Source of the DNA: Reclinomonas americana ATCC 50394
Lineage: Eukaryota > Jakobida > Jakobea > Jakobida
Assembly: GCA_048213135.1 (NCBI GenBank)
Contig: PS015010.1
Coordinates: 1,860,001 to 1,924,000 of the forward strand
Reading direction: 5' to 3'
Length of the DNA stretch: 64,000 bases
Under the pieces are notes generated by a model. It saw only the letters and a list, made by a program, of their open reading frames with translations. It searched no databases and was not told where the DNA came from. Below are positions 43,367 through 52,369 of this stretch, piece after piece; position 1 is the first letter of the stretch; each line of letters begins with the position of its first letter. The translations under genes and the position numbers were made by a program.

Positions 43367-43861
43367 TTACTTCTCCCTCAAATCCTTCTCCAGCTGACCA
43401 AACATCCCCCGGAATCCCTGTTCCATGTTGTCTTTCAAAGCATAGAAGGTATTCGTTTCCGATTCATTCGCATTAACAGGTTTGCTTTCCAGTACCAGCG
43501 TGGTAATACCGTCCTTTTCTGTGAGGGTGATCTTTATCAGCATCTCTTTGGGAAGATCGAGACCTTCAAAGGGTGGCTTAATGATATTGCCCTGCTCATC
43601 TGCAAAGGAGTTAACCCAGGTCATGCTGTTTGGCGGATCAATCTCGTGGTAATGCTTAATACCATAGGTGACCTGCGCCCCGTTCATGCGGTAATGAAAG
43701 TGTCCGCCGGGCCTGAAGTCGAGGCTGATGACATCGATCGGTGCTTCCACCGGTCCCCACCAGCGGCCCAGCGCTTCAGCTGTTGAAAAAGCGTCAAACA
43801 CCAGTTGCTTCGGTGCCTGGAATGTGGTTGTCATCGAGAAAAGATTACTTACTGTTTCCAT
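43367..43861 (-). CDS. SRPBCC (AHSA1-type) domain protein
   Basis: A 164-residue protein of the START/AHSA1 group. Family motifs are FQAPKQLVFDAFSTAEALGRWWGP, FRPGGHFHYRMN and the C-terminal YALKDNMEQGFRGMFGQLEKDL. Such proteins bind small hydrophobic ligands and are usually paired with an ArsR-type regulator, as here. The ATG ending at 43861 leaves a 13-bp gap to the regulator; an upstream ATG at 43900 would overlap it by 26 bp and add a Lys/Asn-rich tail. Confidence 0.88.
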   Translation of the reverse strand: METVSNLFSMTTTFQAPKQLVFDAFSTAEALGRWWGPVEAPIDVISLDFRPGGHFHYRMNGAQVTYGIKHYHEIDPPNSMTWVNSFADEQGNIIKPPFEGLDLPKEMLIKITLTEKDGITTLVLESKPVNANESETNTFYALKDNMEQGFRGMFGQLEKDLREK

Positions 43862-43874
43862 TGTATGATCATTT

Positions 43875-44198
43875 TTATTTTTTTGATTTTTTCTGAACAT
43901 CGGCCAGGTATTTATCCAGGCTGCTGAACTGCTGTTCCCAGTACTTGCGGTACTGACTTACCCAGTTGTTCACTTCTTTCAGCGAACCGAGTTTCGCTTC
44001 GCAATACCGCTCCCTGCCCTGCTGCTTGATGGTCACCAGCCCGCACTCGGTCAGTATCTTAATGTGTTTGGAAATAGCCGGGCGGCTGATGCCGAAGTTC
44101 TCCGCCACGGCATTCAGGTTCAGCGGCTGTTGCACCAGCAGGCCAATAATGTCCCTCCTTGTGGGGTCGGCAATGGCCTGGAATACGTCTCGTCTCAT
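43875..44198 (-). CDS. ArsR-family winged-helix regulator
   Basis: A 107-residue winged HTH repressor: FQAIADPTRRDIIGLLVQQPLNLNAVAENFGISRPAISKHIKILTECGLVTIKQQGRERYCEA. It lacks the cysteine metal site of true metalloregulators. It belongs to the subgroup whose gene is followed by an AHSA1/SRPBCC gene. Two palindromes in its own promoter suggest autoregulation. It probably controls this two-gene operon. Confidence 0.9.
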   Translation of the reverse strand: MRRDVFQAIADPTRRDIIGLLVQQPLNLNAVAENFGISRPAISKHIKILTECGLVTIKQQGRERYCEAKLGSLKEVNNWVSQYRKYWEQQFSSLDKYLADVQKKSKK

Positions 44199-44218
44199 GT
44201 TATTGTTCTTTTATTACG

Positions 44219-44265
44219 TAACCAATCGGTTACAAATATATGCGTAACTATTCGGTTACGCAAAC
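44219..44265 (-). promoter_or_regulatory. Promoter with two palindromic operators upstream of the ArsR-like gene
   Basis: On the minus strand, TTTG (44262-44265) and TATATTTG (44234-44241) are 20 bp apart, an exact consensus promoter. A 7-bp-arm palindrome GCGTAAC-N6-GTTACGC (44243-44262) fills the spacer. A second, GTAACC-N4-GGTTAC (44219-44234), covers the start point. Both share GTAAC...GTTAC and their centres are 26 bp apart. Confidence 0.75.
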
Positions 44266-44281
44266 TTTTATGAAAAAAAAT

Positions 44282-44410
44282 TAATTACCAATTACGAATT
44301 ACGAATGGTGCTGATGCAGGAATTCAATTAGATAGCAGTATTCATTAGTATTGTTAATATGAATAACTTTTATCCTTCAGAGCCCCCATAATTAGTAATT
44401 AGCAATTGAT
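44282..44410. repeat. Interspersed AATTACGAAT element (second copy)
   Basis: The left arm AATTACCAATTACGAATTACGAAT (44283-44306 region) and right arm ATAATTAGTAATTAGCAATTG (44389-44409) are inverted. The core shares TGCTGA-TG and CAGTATTCATTAGTA words with the copy at 30327-30536. Confidence 0.55.
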
Positions 44411-44433
44411 ACCTCGTATTTGAAAACCCGCAA

Positions 44434-44470
44434 TAAAAAAAAAAGTCCCGGGCACTCACGCACCCGGGAC
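44434..44470 (-). terminator. Terminator of the polyuronate operon
   Basis: On the minus strand, GTCCCGGG (44463-44470) and CCCGGGAC (44445-44452) form an 8-bp stem with a 10-nt loop, followed by a run of ten T (44435-44444). It lies 26 bp after the last esterase stop codon and closes the long minus-strand operon. Confidence 0.88.
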
Positions 44471-44495
44471 ATGTGTTGATTCACTCAAAAAACTA

Positions 44496-45383
44496 CTACC
44501 TTATTACCTTTATTTCTTTCAGGAAGTCGATGATGGCTTTGTTCACTTCGGAGTTTTTCTCTTTTGGGAACTTGCCATGCAAACCGCCTTCTACGGTCAT
44601 GAACTGTACTTTCACTCCCGCTTCCTGGTATTTTTTATGCAAGACTATCGACTGCTGGTAAGGCACTGTAGGATCAGCGTCGCCATGAACGATGAAGGTG
44701 GGCGGACTATTCTTATCTACATAGTAAATGGGAGAAACAGATTGGGCGAATTTTTCATCCTTGGATTTATCGCCCAACCATTGCGTGGCAGAACGGCTGG
44801 TTTTATTCGGACCATAAGCCCAGTCCCACACATCAGTAATACCATATTTATCGATGATGGCCGCTACTTTAATTTTTTCCTTCGTCGGACAATTGCCATC
44901 AAAACGGTGATCGTTGGCCAGCAAGCCTCCCATCAGGGCCAGGTGTCCGCCTGCGCTGCCGCCCATGATCACGATTCTGTCCAGGTCAATGTTGAGGCTC
45001 TTCGCGTTTTTAACGATGTAGATGAGTGCACAGCGGATATCTTCCACCGCTGCAGGCGCCGTAGCTTGTCCGCTCAGGCGGTATTCCACGTTGGCCACAG
45101 CAAAACCATTTTTGAAGAAAGAACTGAAACCGGTCTGTGATTCTTTCACGCCTTTATTCCAGCCACCACCATGTATATTGATCACAATGGGTGTTGGTGC
45201 ACCGCTGCTGGTATGATAGATGTCCATGCGGCCATCCCAGCCATTCACTTTGGTATAAACAACATTCAATTGAGCATTGTAGCCTGCGGGATACTCTACG
45301 GGTTTGTATACCGTATCCTGTGTATCCTGGGCGTAAGTGCTGAGTGATAAAAAGAGGCCTGCGGCCAGCAACAGTTTTTTCAT
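44496..45383 (-). CDS. Secreted alpha/beta-hydrolase esterase (BD-FAE type), copy 2
   Basis: A 295-residue exported enzyme (signal peptide ending STYAQ). The catalytic elements are the oxyanion segment INIHGGGWNKG, nucleophile MGGSAGGHLAL, acid HGDADPTVPYQQS and His in VEGGLHGKF. It belongs to the group that includes feruloyl and acetyl esterases acting on polysaccharide side groups. It is about half identical by eye to the next gene upstream, so a tandem duplication is likely. As the last gene of the polyuronate operon, it may remove O-acetyl groups from alginate; that substrate is inferred. Confidence 0.85.
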   Translation of the reverse strand: MKKLLLAAGLFLSLSTYAQDTQDTVYKPVEYPAGYNAQLNVVYTKVNGWDGRMDIYHTSSGAPTPIVINIHGGGWNKGVKESQTGFSSFFKNGFAVANVEYRLSGQATAPAAVEDIRCALIYIVKNAKSLNIDLDRIVIMGGSAGGHLALMGGLLANDHRFDGNCPTKEKIKVAAIIDKYGITDVWDWAYGPNKTSRSATQWLGDKSKDEKFAQSVSPIYYVDKNSPPTFIVHGDADPTVPYQQSIVLHKKYQEAGVKVQFMTVEGGLHGKFPKEKNSEVNKAIIDFLKEIKVIR

Positions 45384-45411
45384 TTTCTTATACTTATTAT
45401 TTGTTAATGTT

Positions 45412-46326
45412 CTATTTAGCGATAACGTATCGTTTTAAAAATTCGCTGATCTTTCCTTTTATCTCTTCCTGTTTTTCTTTTTCATAACCTCCATGTCCGC
45501 CTCCTGGTATGGTTACAAACTCATGCGGCACACCTGCTGCGGTCAGTTTCGCGTCGAGTTCTACCGACTGCTGGTATGGCACCCTGGGGTCTGCATCACC
45601 ATGGGCCAGGAAAACCGGCGGGTTGTTTTTGGCGATGTAGGTAACAGGCGACAACTCCTGTGCAAAACGGGCATCCTCTTTTCTTGATCCCAGCCATTCA
45701 AATACTGCGCCATCTTTCAGTACAGTCAGTTGCCCGTTTGCAGCAGACTGGAACAAAATTGAAGGTGCCGACTGGGCAATAATAGCCGCCACTTTATAAC
45801 CACGTTTGGTAACCGGACAACCGTTATCAAATTTTGGATTGTTGTTATCCATCAGTCCGGCCATCAATGCCAGGTGAGCGCCCGCCGAACTGCCACCGAA
45901 TACGATCCTTTGCGGATCTATGTTCAGTGAATCGGCATGCTCCAGCAGGTACATCATCATACAGCGAACGTCTTCAATTGCGGCAGGTGCATTACCCTGG
46001 GAACTTAAACGGTATTCCACATTGGCTACGGCAAAGCCCAGCCTGAAATACAAAGCAAAACCACCCTGCGCTTCCTTGTTACCATGCCGCCAGGCGCCTC
46101 CGTGCATATTGATGAGCACGGGTGCAGGAGTAGATCCGCGGGGTGGCAGGTAGAGGTCTGCCCTGCCCTGCCAGTTGCCCACCGTTTTATATACTACATC
46201 CATCTGCCGGGTATAGCCACCGGGTGTAGCCACTTCTTTACGGGCAACTGTTTCCTGTGCATGGGCTGTTACCCCCAGGCAAAGCATGAAGAAAAATGCA
46301 ACTATTTTTACGCCAGTGTACCGCAT
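45412..46326 (-). CDS. Secreted alpha/beta-hydrolase esterase (BD-FAE type), copy 1
   Basis: A 304-residue exported enzyme (signal peptide ending VTAHAQ). Catalytic elements are INMHGGAWRHG, FGGSSAGAHLAL (nucleophile), HGDADPRVPYQQS and PGGGHGGYEKE. It is a paralogue of the following gene, 28 bp away, but with a slightly different nucleophile elbow (SSAGAH against GSAGGH), so the two may differ in specificity. Its start overlaps the susD-like stop codon by one base, showing co-translation with the SusCD system. Confidence 0.85.
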   Translation of the reverse strand: MRYTGVKIVAFFFMLCLGVTAHAQETVARKEVATPGGYTRQMDVVYKTVGNWQGRADLYLPPRGSTPAPVLINMHGGAWRHGNKEAQGGFALYFRLGFAVANVEYRLSSQGNAPAAIEDVRCMMMYLLEHADSLNIDPQRIVFGGSSAGAHLALMAGLMDNNNPKFDNGCPVTKRGYKVAAIIAQSAPSILFQSAANGQLTVLKDGAVFEWLGSRKEDARFAQELSPVTYIAKNNPPVFLAHGDADPRVPYQQSVELDAKLTAAGVPHEFVTIPGGGHGGYEKEKQEEIKGKISEFLKRYVIAK

Positions 46327-47885
46327 CAGTAACTCGGGTTTTGTGGTATCACCAGTTGCGTATTTACATCAATCTCGTGCTGCGGTATTGGCAGCAGCAT
46401 ACGGGGCCTGGTGGTTTGTGCATACAATTCAGCCAGTGTAGGCGCCGGTGCAACGTATAATTTATAATGCTTGTCGTATTCCTTTGTGAAATGATCCTTC
46501 ATCGCCTGTTCCGAGGTAATGGTCGTCATGGTAACATTGAAACGCAACAGGTCGAACCAGCGCTGGTTCTCAAATGCGAATTCAATACGCCTTTCTTTCG
46601 ACAGAGCCTGTTCAAACTGCGCCACGGTGGTAATATCGCTGGTGGTATAGTTGGCGAGGCCTGCCCTTGGGCGAACACTGTTGATGTAGTTAATGCTTGA
46701 AGGTGAGAAGCCCTGTGCTTCGGCCATCATCAGCAGGATATCGGCAAAACGCAATACAGGCCAGTCGTTCTCCGCATCATCAACCAGTGTTACCTGTGAA
46801 AAGAATTTACGTACATATAATTTTTCCGCGGTGCCGGTGCCATAGCGGGCTATGAGCGTGGCTTTACGGGTATCGCCATTGGTCAGTGTATCGAGCTCAG
46901 CTGTTGGGTAATTCAATCCGTCGCCATCGCCATTGATTACGGCAGAGCCGGAACCCAGTGGTGCGAAGGTGTTGGCAAAGTTGCTGCCCAGTCCCAAACC
47001 ACCTGCTTTATAACGCACCGCGAAGATGATCTCGGAATTCATTTCATTGGAAATGGAGAATACGTTGGCATATGTACCCTGCAATGAATAACCGGAGTTG
47101 GTGATCACGTCCTGCAACAAAGGAATGGCTTCGGCTTTCCTGTTGAGCGTGAGGTACATTTTTGCCAGCAGTCCTTTGGCAGCCCATACGGTTGCCCTGC
47201 CCAGATCTTTACCACCGTTCGCTGCTGCGAGCTGCGCATAGGTCATGCTGGTCATGGAAGCGGCAGCAGCCTTAAGATCGGCCTCAATGAATTTATAAAT
47301 ATCAGCCACATCCACGCGGTTCATTGTTTTGGATTCCGCGGGTGTGATGGGTGTATGCACCAGGAATACGCCACCATACAAACGTACGAGGTTGAAATAA
47401 TGATAAGCCCTAATAAATAAGGCTTCACCGGCCAGTTGTTTTTTATCCGTGTCGGTGATGGACATACTGATCGGGTTGAAGGTAATCGTTCCTGCGGCGG
47501 GATCATATACCACACCCAGGCTGCGGAGCACCAGGTTCACGTTGCGGATATTGTTGTAGGTATTCAGCCAGTACTGGTACACCGCCTGGTGTGAAGTGCT
47601 GGGTGTATACATATCCAAGTCGCTCAGGTCGCGGTTGGTAGAGGCTGTACTGCCGGGCGCTCCCTGCTTGGAGTTATCGCTGCGCAGTTCGGTCATCTGC
47701 CACTCCAGGTTGAGCGGTCGTTGCAAACCGTTGTAGGCACCGGTCAACGCAATGCTGACCTCTTCCTTCGTGGAGTAATAAGTACCGGTATTGATGTTGG
47801 ATTCCGGGTAAAGATCGATGTTCTTTTTGCAACCAAAAGCACCGATCAGAAGGCAGATTACTGTGAGTTGTTGTATGCGTTTCAT
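46326..47885 (-). CDS. susD: SusD/RagB-type outer-membrane glycan-binding lipoprotein
   Basis: A 519-residue lipoprotein (lipobox GAFGC). The SusD signature is visible: IDLYPESNINTGTYYSTKEEVSIALTGAYNGLQ at the N-terminus, TPR-like helices with AGEALFIRAYHYFNLVRLYGGVFLVHTP, and a C-terminal half with VLRFADILLMMAEAQGF and RIEFAFENQRWFDLLRF. It should sit as a lid on the partner SusC and capture oligosaccharides, here probably alginate-derived. It lies 18 bp downstream of susC. Confidence 0.95.
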   Translation of the reverse strand: MKRIQQLTVICLLIGAFGCKKNIDLYPESNINTGTYYSTKEEVSIALTGAYNGLQRPLNLEWQMTELRSDNSKQGAPGSTASTNRDLSDLDMYTPSTSHQAVYQYWLNTYNNIRNVNLVLRSLGVVYDPAAGTITFNPISMSITDTDKKQLAGEALFIRAYHYFNLVRLYGGVFLVHTPITPAESKTMNRVDVADIYKFIEADLKAAAASMTSMTYAQLAAANGGKDLGRATVWAAKGLLAKMYLTLNRKAEAIPLLQDVITNSGYSLQGTYANVFSISNEMNSEIIFAVRYKAGGLGLGSNFANTFAPLGSGSAVINGDGDGLNYPTAELDTLTNGDTRKATLIARYGTGTAEKLYVRKFFSQVTLVDDAENDWPVLRFADILLMMAEAQGFSPSSINYINSVRPRAGLANYTTSDITTVAQFEQALSKERRIEFAFENQRWFDLLRFNVTMTTITSEQAMKDHFTKEYDKHYKLYVAPAPTLAELYAQTTRPRMLLPIPQHEIDVNTQLVIPQNPSY

Positions 47886-47903
47886 ATAGATGTGCTTTTC
47901 AGA

Positions 47904-50900
47904 TTAGAAATTAATGTCGATACCGAACAGGAATGTTTTAGGCATCGGGAAACTGCCGCGCTGGTAACCGTCAACCAGTGAAGAGCTGTACGGCCCGGTG
48001 GTAAACCTGGCTTCTGTATTGATGCCGCGGTATCCTTTCGCAGAATGGTAATAAAGATTCTGTGCAGAGAAATAAGCCCTGATATTACCGATGTGCGCCC
48101 TTTTGGCGAGGCCTTTAAAGGTATACCCGATAACCACTTCACGCAATGCGTAATAAGAAGCGTCTTCCACTACATAGTCGGTCAGCATCCAGTTGAAGCC
48201 CACGGTTGAGTAAGGCGTTTGGCCGTCGCCGGGGAACATGGGGCTCAGCCAGCGGTTGCTGTTGTAGTTCTTGTTATACCTTTTGGTTTCGTTGTAGTTG
48301 GGGTCGCCGTTGATCAGTTCGCCACCCTGTGAACCCTGGAAAGTAAAGCTCAGGTCCCAGTTGCGGTAAGTAATGTTGTTGGTAATGCCCCATGTAAAAT
48401 CAGGATAAGGATTACCGGTTACTGTGCGGTCTTTTTCATCAATCACCTTATCACCGTTCACGTCCACCAGTTTCAAACCACCGGGAACGAATACGTTGCT
48501 GAGGTTACTGGTGAGGCCCGCGGCTTTGGCGGCATCAATCTGTGCCTGCGATAACCATACGCCATCGGTTTTGTAACCGAAGTACTGGATGAGCGGACCG
48601 CCTACTTTATTGATGTATACTTCCGTCCTTTCGCCCTGGTTGGTCAGCTGCGCTTCCTGGCCGAGTTGTAATAACCTGTTTTTGTTGTGAGAGATATTAC
48701 CTACAGTTGTCCATTTGAAATTTTTCCTCCTGAAGTTATTGGTGGTGATCTCCAGTTCTATACCCCTGTTCCTCAACTGCCCGATGTTGTTGTAGAAGAA
48801 AGGAACACCGGTGATGGCCAGGCTGGACTGTTTCAGCAACAGGGCATCCGTTTTAGACTGGTAAGCATCGATAGAGAAAGAGATGGCGTTATTGAGTATC
48901 GTCATGTCAATACCGGCATTGAACTGGAAGGTAGATTCCCAGGTGATCTCATCATTGGCGATGAAGTCACGCGAAGGCGCCTGGCCCAGGCTGGAAGTGC
49001 CGGTACCTGAACCAAAGGGATAATTGGCTGAATACAACAGGTCAACGAAAGGATAATAGTTGTTCAGCCTGTTATTACCCGACACGCCATAGCTGCCCCT
49101 CAGTTTCAGGTTGTTGAGCCATGTGGCCTTCTCCATGAATTTTTCCTGTGATACTGTCCAGCCCGCGGATACAGCAGGGAAGTAACCCCATTTTTTTCCG
49201 GGTCCGAAGAAAGAGCTGCCGTCAGCCCTGATAGAGGCAGTGAGCATGTATTTGTTCTTGTAATTGTAAATACCACGTCCTAACCAGGACAACAGCGAAT
49301 ACCTGTTCTTAATATTGAAAGTACCTGTCAGGTTACCATTGGCATCGTAAGTAGGTGCCTGTATCTGGAGTGCATTGTTGGCGGTCTGGATGTTATCACT
49401 CGGAAAATCGAGGCCGGTGATCTGGTCTTCTTTTATGTCGGTGCGCTGCGCTGTAAAACCAGCCAGCAGGTTAATGTTGTGGTTCTTGATCTGTTTGGTA
49501 TAGTTTAGTGTGTTTTCTGAAAGCAGGTCAATGATTGTGCGGTTATTATATACGCCTTTGTTCACGTCGCCATCCCTGTTGGAATTCCTTTTCGCGAAGT
49601 CGATGGTGGATCCGTAACTGATGTAAGCGCTCGCCAGTGTTTTGAAATCCAGCCCGGGAATGATGTTGTAAGTCAGGTCACCGGAAACAAGGCCGCGGTA
49701 TTCATTGGTATTGATGGAACGTGTTTCCATAACCGACTTAGGTGTGTTGTTGGCAGTATTGAAAGGATCGAGTGCTGCCGTACTGGTATACAAAGTGCCG
49801 TCGGGCATCAACCCGCTGTAGAACCTGCCATTGAAGTGGCGGGCCTGCGCAAAATCACCGGGCCTTACATTCCAGGTAGTGCCCTGGTTTACGAAAGCCG
49901 CGGTAGTGGCATCATAGGAAACAGGAAGGAAGGACTGAAACCTTACAAAGTCGATAAAGTTTACGGAAGGCCTTTCCCTTTTGATGTAAGTGGGATTGAT
50001 ATTTACAGAGAGTTTTGCTTTTTTGCTGAGGGTGATATCCAGTTTGCTGCGAACGCTGAACTTATCGTATTCGCTGTGGTACATCATACCCTGGTCACGC
50101 TGGTAAGCGCCGGAGATATAATAACGTACATCTTTTTTTCCACCCGATACATTCAGCTGCAGGTTGCGCACTGTTGCATTGCGCAGGGCTTCCCGCTGCC
50201 AGTCGGTGGCCTTACCGCCCATGATGGTGTTCTCCACTATATAAGCTGCTCTTTCATTATTGGCGAGTATCCCTGTTCCGGTTGGTACCGGGATGCTGGG
50301 GTCTTTTGCTTTCAATGCGGCTTCATAATACAGCAGGTTGGTGTACTCCGTGGTGGTCATCATCGGGTACAGCTCGTATTGCGTTTTAGCGCCTGTTGAA
50401 AATTTGAGGGAGTATTTGGGTTTATCCGCTTTACCGCTTTTGGTGGTGATGATCATAACACCGCCTGCACCGCGTGAACCATAGATAGCTGCGGAGGCGG
50501 CATCTTTCAATACCTCTACCGACTGAACATCGGCCATGTTAACGAAAGAGAGGCCACCTTCCGGTACCGGGTGACCATCAACTACCACCAGTGGTTCAGG
50601 ACTGGCTGTGATGGAACTGGTACCCCTTACGCGTAGACGAAGATCGGCACCTGCTTCGGAAGAAAGATTCTGCACCTGCAGACCCGCTATCTTTCCCTGC
50701 AGTGCCTGGTCGAGACGTGATACAGGCGCTTCGTCCAGTTTTTCATTCTGGTATTTGGATACTGAGCCGGTAACATTTCCTCTTTTCTGTGTACCATACC
50801 CGATCACTACCACATCGTTCATGGTAGTAGTGGTAGATACCAGGGCCACGTCAATGGCCGTTCGGCCTTCAATAGGCACCGTCTGCGCCGCAAAACCCAC

Positions 50901-51128
50901 GTACGAAAATACAAGCGTGGTGCTGGAGCCGGCAATGGTGATAGAATAAGTACCGTCTTCCTTGCTGGTAACGGCGCCTTTCTTTTTGTCGGCAATAACG
51001 GTTACACCCTGCAGGGCTTCGCCGGTTGTTTTGTTGGTGATCTTACCCGTTACTACTTTGTTCTGCGCCGTGGCACAAATGCCGGTCAGCAGCGCGAAGA
51101 ACAAGAACAAACATGGTATTTTTTTCAT
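47904..51128 (-). CDS. susC: SusC/RagA-type TonB-dependent receptor
   Basis: A 1,074-residue outer-membrane importer. The signal peptide is followed by a carboxypeptidase-regulatory-like domain (VVTGKITNKTTGEALQGVTVIADKKKG, about residues 22-110). The TonB-box region and SusC signature MNDVVVIGYGTQKRGNVTGSVSKY precede a plug with ALQGKIAGLQVQN and PLVVVDGHPV, then the barrel ending in TFLFGIDINF. There is no N-terminal STN domain, so no FecR/anti-sigma signalling is expected. That is consistent with LacI control of the locus. It pairs with the SusD-like gene for oligosaccharide import. Confidence 0.96.
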   Translation of the reverse strand: MKKIPCLFLFFALLTGICATAQNKVVTGKITNKTTGEALQGVTVIADKKKGAVTSKEDGTYSITIAGSSTTLVFSYVGFAAQTVPIEGRTAIDVALVSTTTTMNDVVVIGYGTQKRGNVTGSVSKYQNEKLDEAPVSRLDQALQGKIAGLQVQNLSSEAGADLRLRVRGTSSITASPEPLVVVDGHPVPEGGLSFVNMADVQSVEVLKDAASAAIYGSRGAGGVMIITTKSGKADKPKYSLKFSTGAKTQYELYPMMTTTEYTNLLYYEAALKAKDPSIPVPTGTGILANNERAAYIVENTIMGGKATDWQREALRNATVRNLQLNVSGGKKDVRYYISGAYQRDQGMMYHSEYDKFSVRSKLDITLSKKAKLSVNINPTYIKRERPSVNFIDFVRFQSFLPVSYDATTAAFVNQGTTWNVRPGDFAQARHFNGRFYSGLMPDGTLYTSTAALDPFNTANNTPKSVMETRSINTNEYRGLVSGDLTYNIIPGLDFKTLASAYISYGSTIDFAKRNSNRDGDVNKGVYNNRTIIDLLSENTLNYTKQIKNHNINLLAGFTAQRTDIKEDQITGLDFPSDNIQTANNALQIQAPTYDANGNLTGTFNIKNRYSLLSWLGRGIYNYKNKYMLTASIRADGSSFFGPGKKWGYFPAVSAGWTVSQEKFMEKATWLNNLKLRGSYGVSGNNRLNNYYPFVDLLYSANYPFGSGTGTSSLGQAPSRDFIANDEITWESTFQFNAGIDMTILNNAISFSIDAYQSKTDALLLKQSSLAITGVPFFYNNIGQLRNRGIELEITTNNFRRKNFKWTTVGNISHNKNRLLQLGQEAQLTNQGERTEVYINKVGGPLIQYFGYKTDGVWLSQAQIDAAKAAGLTSNLSNVFVPGGLKLVDVNGDKVIDEKDRTVTGNPYPDFTWGITNNITYRNWDLSFTFQGSQGGELINGDPNYNETKRYNKNYNSNRWLSPMFPGDGQTPYSTVGFNWMLTDYVVEDASYYALREVVIGYTFKGLAKRAHIGNIRAYFSAQNLYYHSAKGYRGINTEARFTTGPYSSSLVDGYQRGSFPMPKTFLFGIDINF

Positions 51129-51146
51129 AACAGCAGTTTATAATAG

Positions 51147-52367
51147 TTAAAAATCTGTATCGCTTAACAATTTTATGCGCAGCCGGTCTGATTTATCACC
51201 GGCTAAATTCTTTATTGATTGTGTGCAATCCTTACATTGAAAATGACGGTAGCCATCCTGCAGAATATCATATCCTTCTTCCACTTCAAATTCCCTGATC
51301 TGCGGGCCGTCCCATTTTTTTTCACCGGTGAGATAAGGCTTCAGTTCATTAAAAGCCAGTTTCAACGATTTGCCGGAAGGACTGGTATAATTCCAGAGAT
51401 CATCCCCGGAGCGTTCTGCCATTCGTGCCATTACAAAGAAGGCATCCATCACAAAAGTGGTATAGTGCAGCGAAATGGTACGTTCCATCTCCAGCGGGAA
51501 ACGACCGCTGGCATCCATCTGTTTATCCAGCCTGTCTTTGGCACTGGCGATGTATTTCTTCACCAGGGCGGGCTCGCCCAGGAAACTGGCGATGGAAATG
51601 CGTTGTGCTTCGTACCAGGCACCGTGATTATTTTTGGCATTCATTTCATCCTTGCCATTCTTGCTGGTTTCCATCCAGTTCAGGTAACCGCGAAACCATT
51701 GCTGCATGGCCTGCTGGCTGGCGGGTGTCCACGACTTCGCATCCTGTAAAAGCCCGATGCCATCGATGAGTTTTACAAAATGGCGGCTGTCGATCATGCC
51801 TGCTCCCCTGCCGGTGTTCTGTCCTTTGATGGCTTGTGCGAAGTTGAGGTTGGGATTCATCCGCGTGGCGGTATCAATGAACCATACCTGCAGCAGTTTG
51901 CCGGCGTGATCGGCATAAACTTTATTACCGGAATAATACCAGGCTAACGATAAGGTATATACGACGTCACACAATTTGGGCATATACTCTTTATCCTTGT
52001 ATTCTTTTACTTCTGGATTGGTCTCTCCATCCTTACGCAGGTAAGGAAGTCCATCGGGCTTGGAGGGATCGGGCCAGAAATAAGGCGCCAGGCTCATGTA
52101 ATCGTGTTTGTCGCCGCTCGGTGGCAGGTGCTTTTTCTCCATTACACTCACCGGGCCGAAAGCCAACCCTTTGTCGGCGTCTTTCAGCAGGTTCTTGTAC
52201 GCAGGTATTACCAGCGGGTCATTGTTCTTGATCCTTGCTTTATTCTTTTCCAGCGCCTGTATGTCCAGGGCAAATACGGATGGTTTGCCGGGTTGCGGAC
52301 CTGCGACAGCCGCAACCGCAAGTCCCATAGCGAGAACCAGTGATCCCAGTGCTTTAATCATGTTCAT
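51147..52367 (-). CDS. Alginate-lyase-family (PF05426) polysaccharide lyase
   Basis: A 406-residue exported enzyme with an (alpha/alpha)n-barrel pattern. Signal peptide at 1-22. Characteristic segments are DYMSLAPYFWPDPSKPDGLPY, NTGRGAGMIDSRHFV and KNNHGAWYEAQ, the last containing the Asn-His pair and Tyr expected in the active site of PF05426 lyases (PL5 AlgL and PL38). The length and the NNHGxWY form suggest PL38 more than PL5. It would cleave polyuronate chains in the periplasm by beta-elimination. It lies between susC and the MBG protein gene, with gaps of 18 and 2 bp. Confidence 0.85.
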   Translation of the reverse strand: MNMIKALGSLVLAMGLAVAAVAGPQPGKPSVFALDIQALEKNKARIKNNDPLVIPAYKNLLKDADKGLAFGPVSVMEKKHLPPSGDKHDYMSLAPYFWPDPSKPDGLPYLRKDGETNPEVKEYKDKEYMPKLCDVVYTLSLAWYYSGNKVYADHAGKLLQVWFIDTATRMNPNLNFAQAIKGQNTGRGAGMIDSRHFVKLIDGIGLLQDAKSWTPASQQAMQQWFRGYLNWMETSKNGKDEMNAKNNHGAWYEAQRISIASFLGEPALVKKYIASAKDRLDKQMDASGRFPLEMERTISLHYTTFVMDAFFVMARMAERSGDDLWNYTSPSGKSLKLAFNELKPYLTGEKKWDGPQIREFEVEEGYDILQDGYRHFQCKDCTQSIKNLAGDKSDRLRIKLLSDTDF

Positions 52368-52369
52368 TT

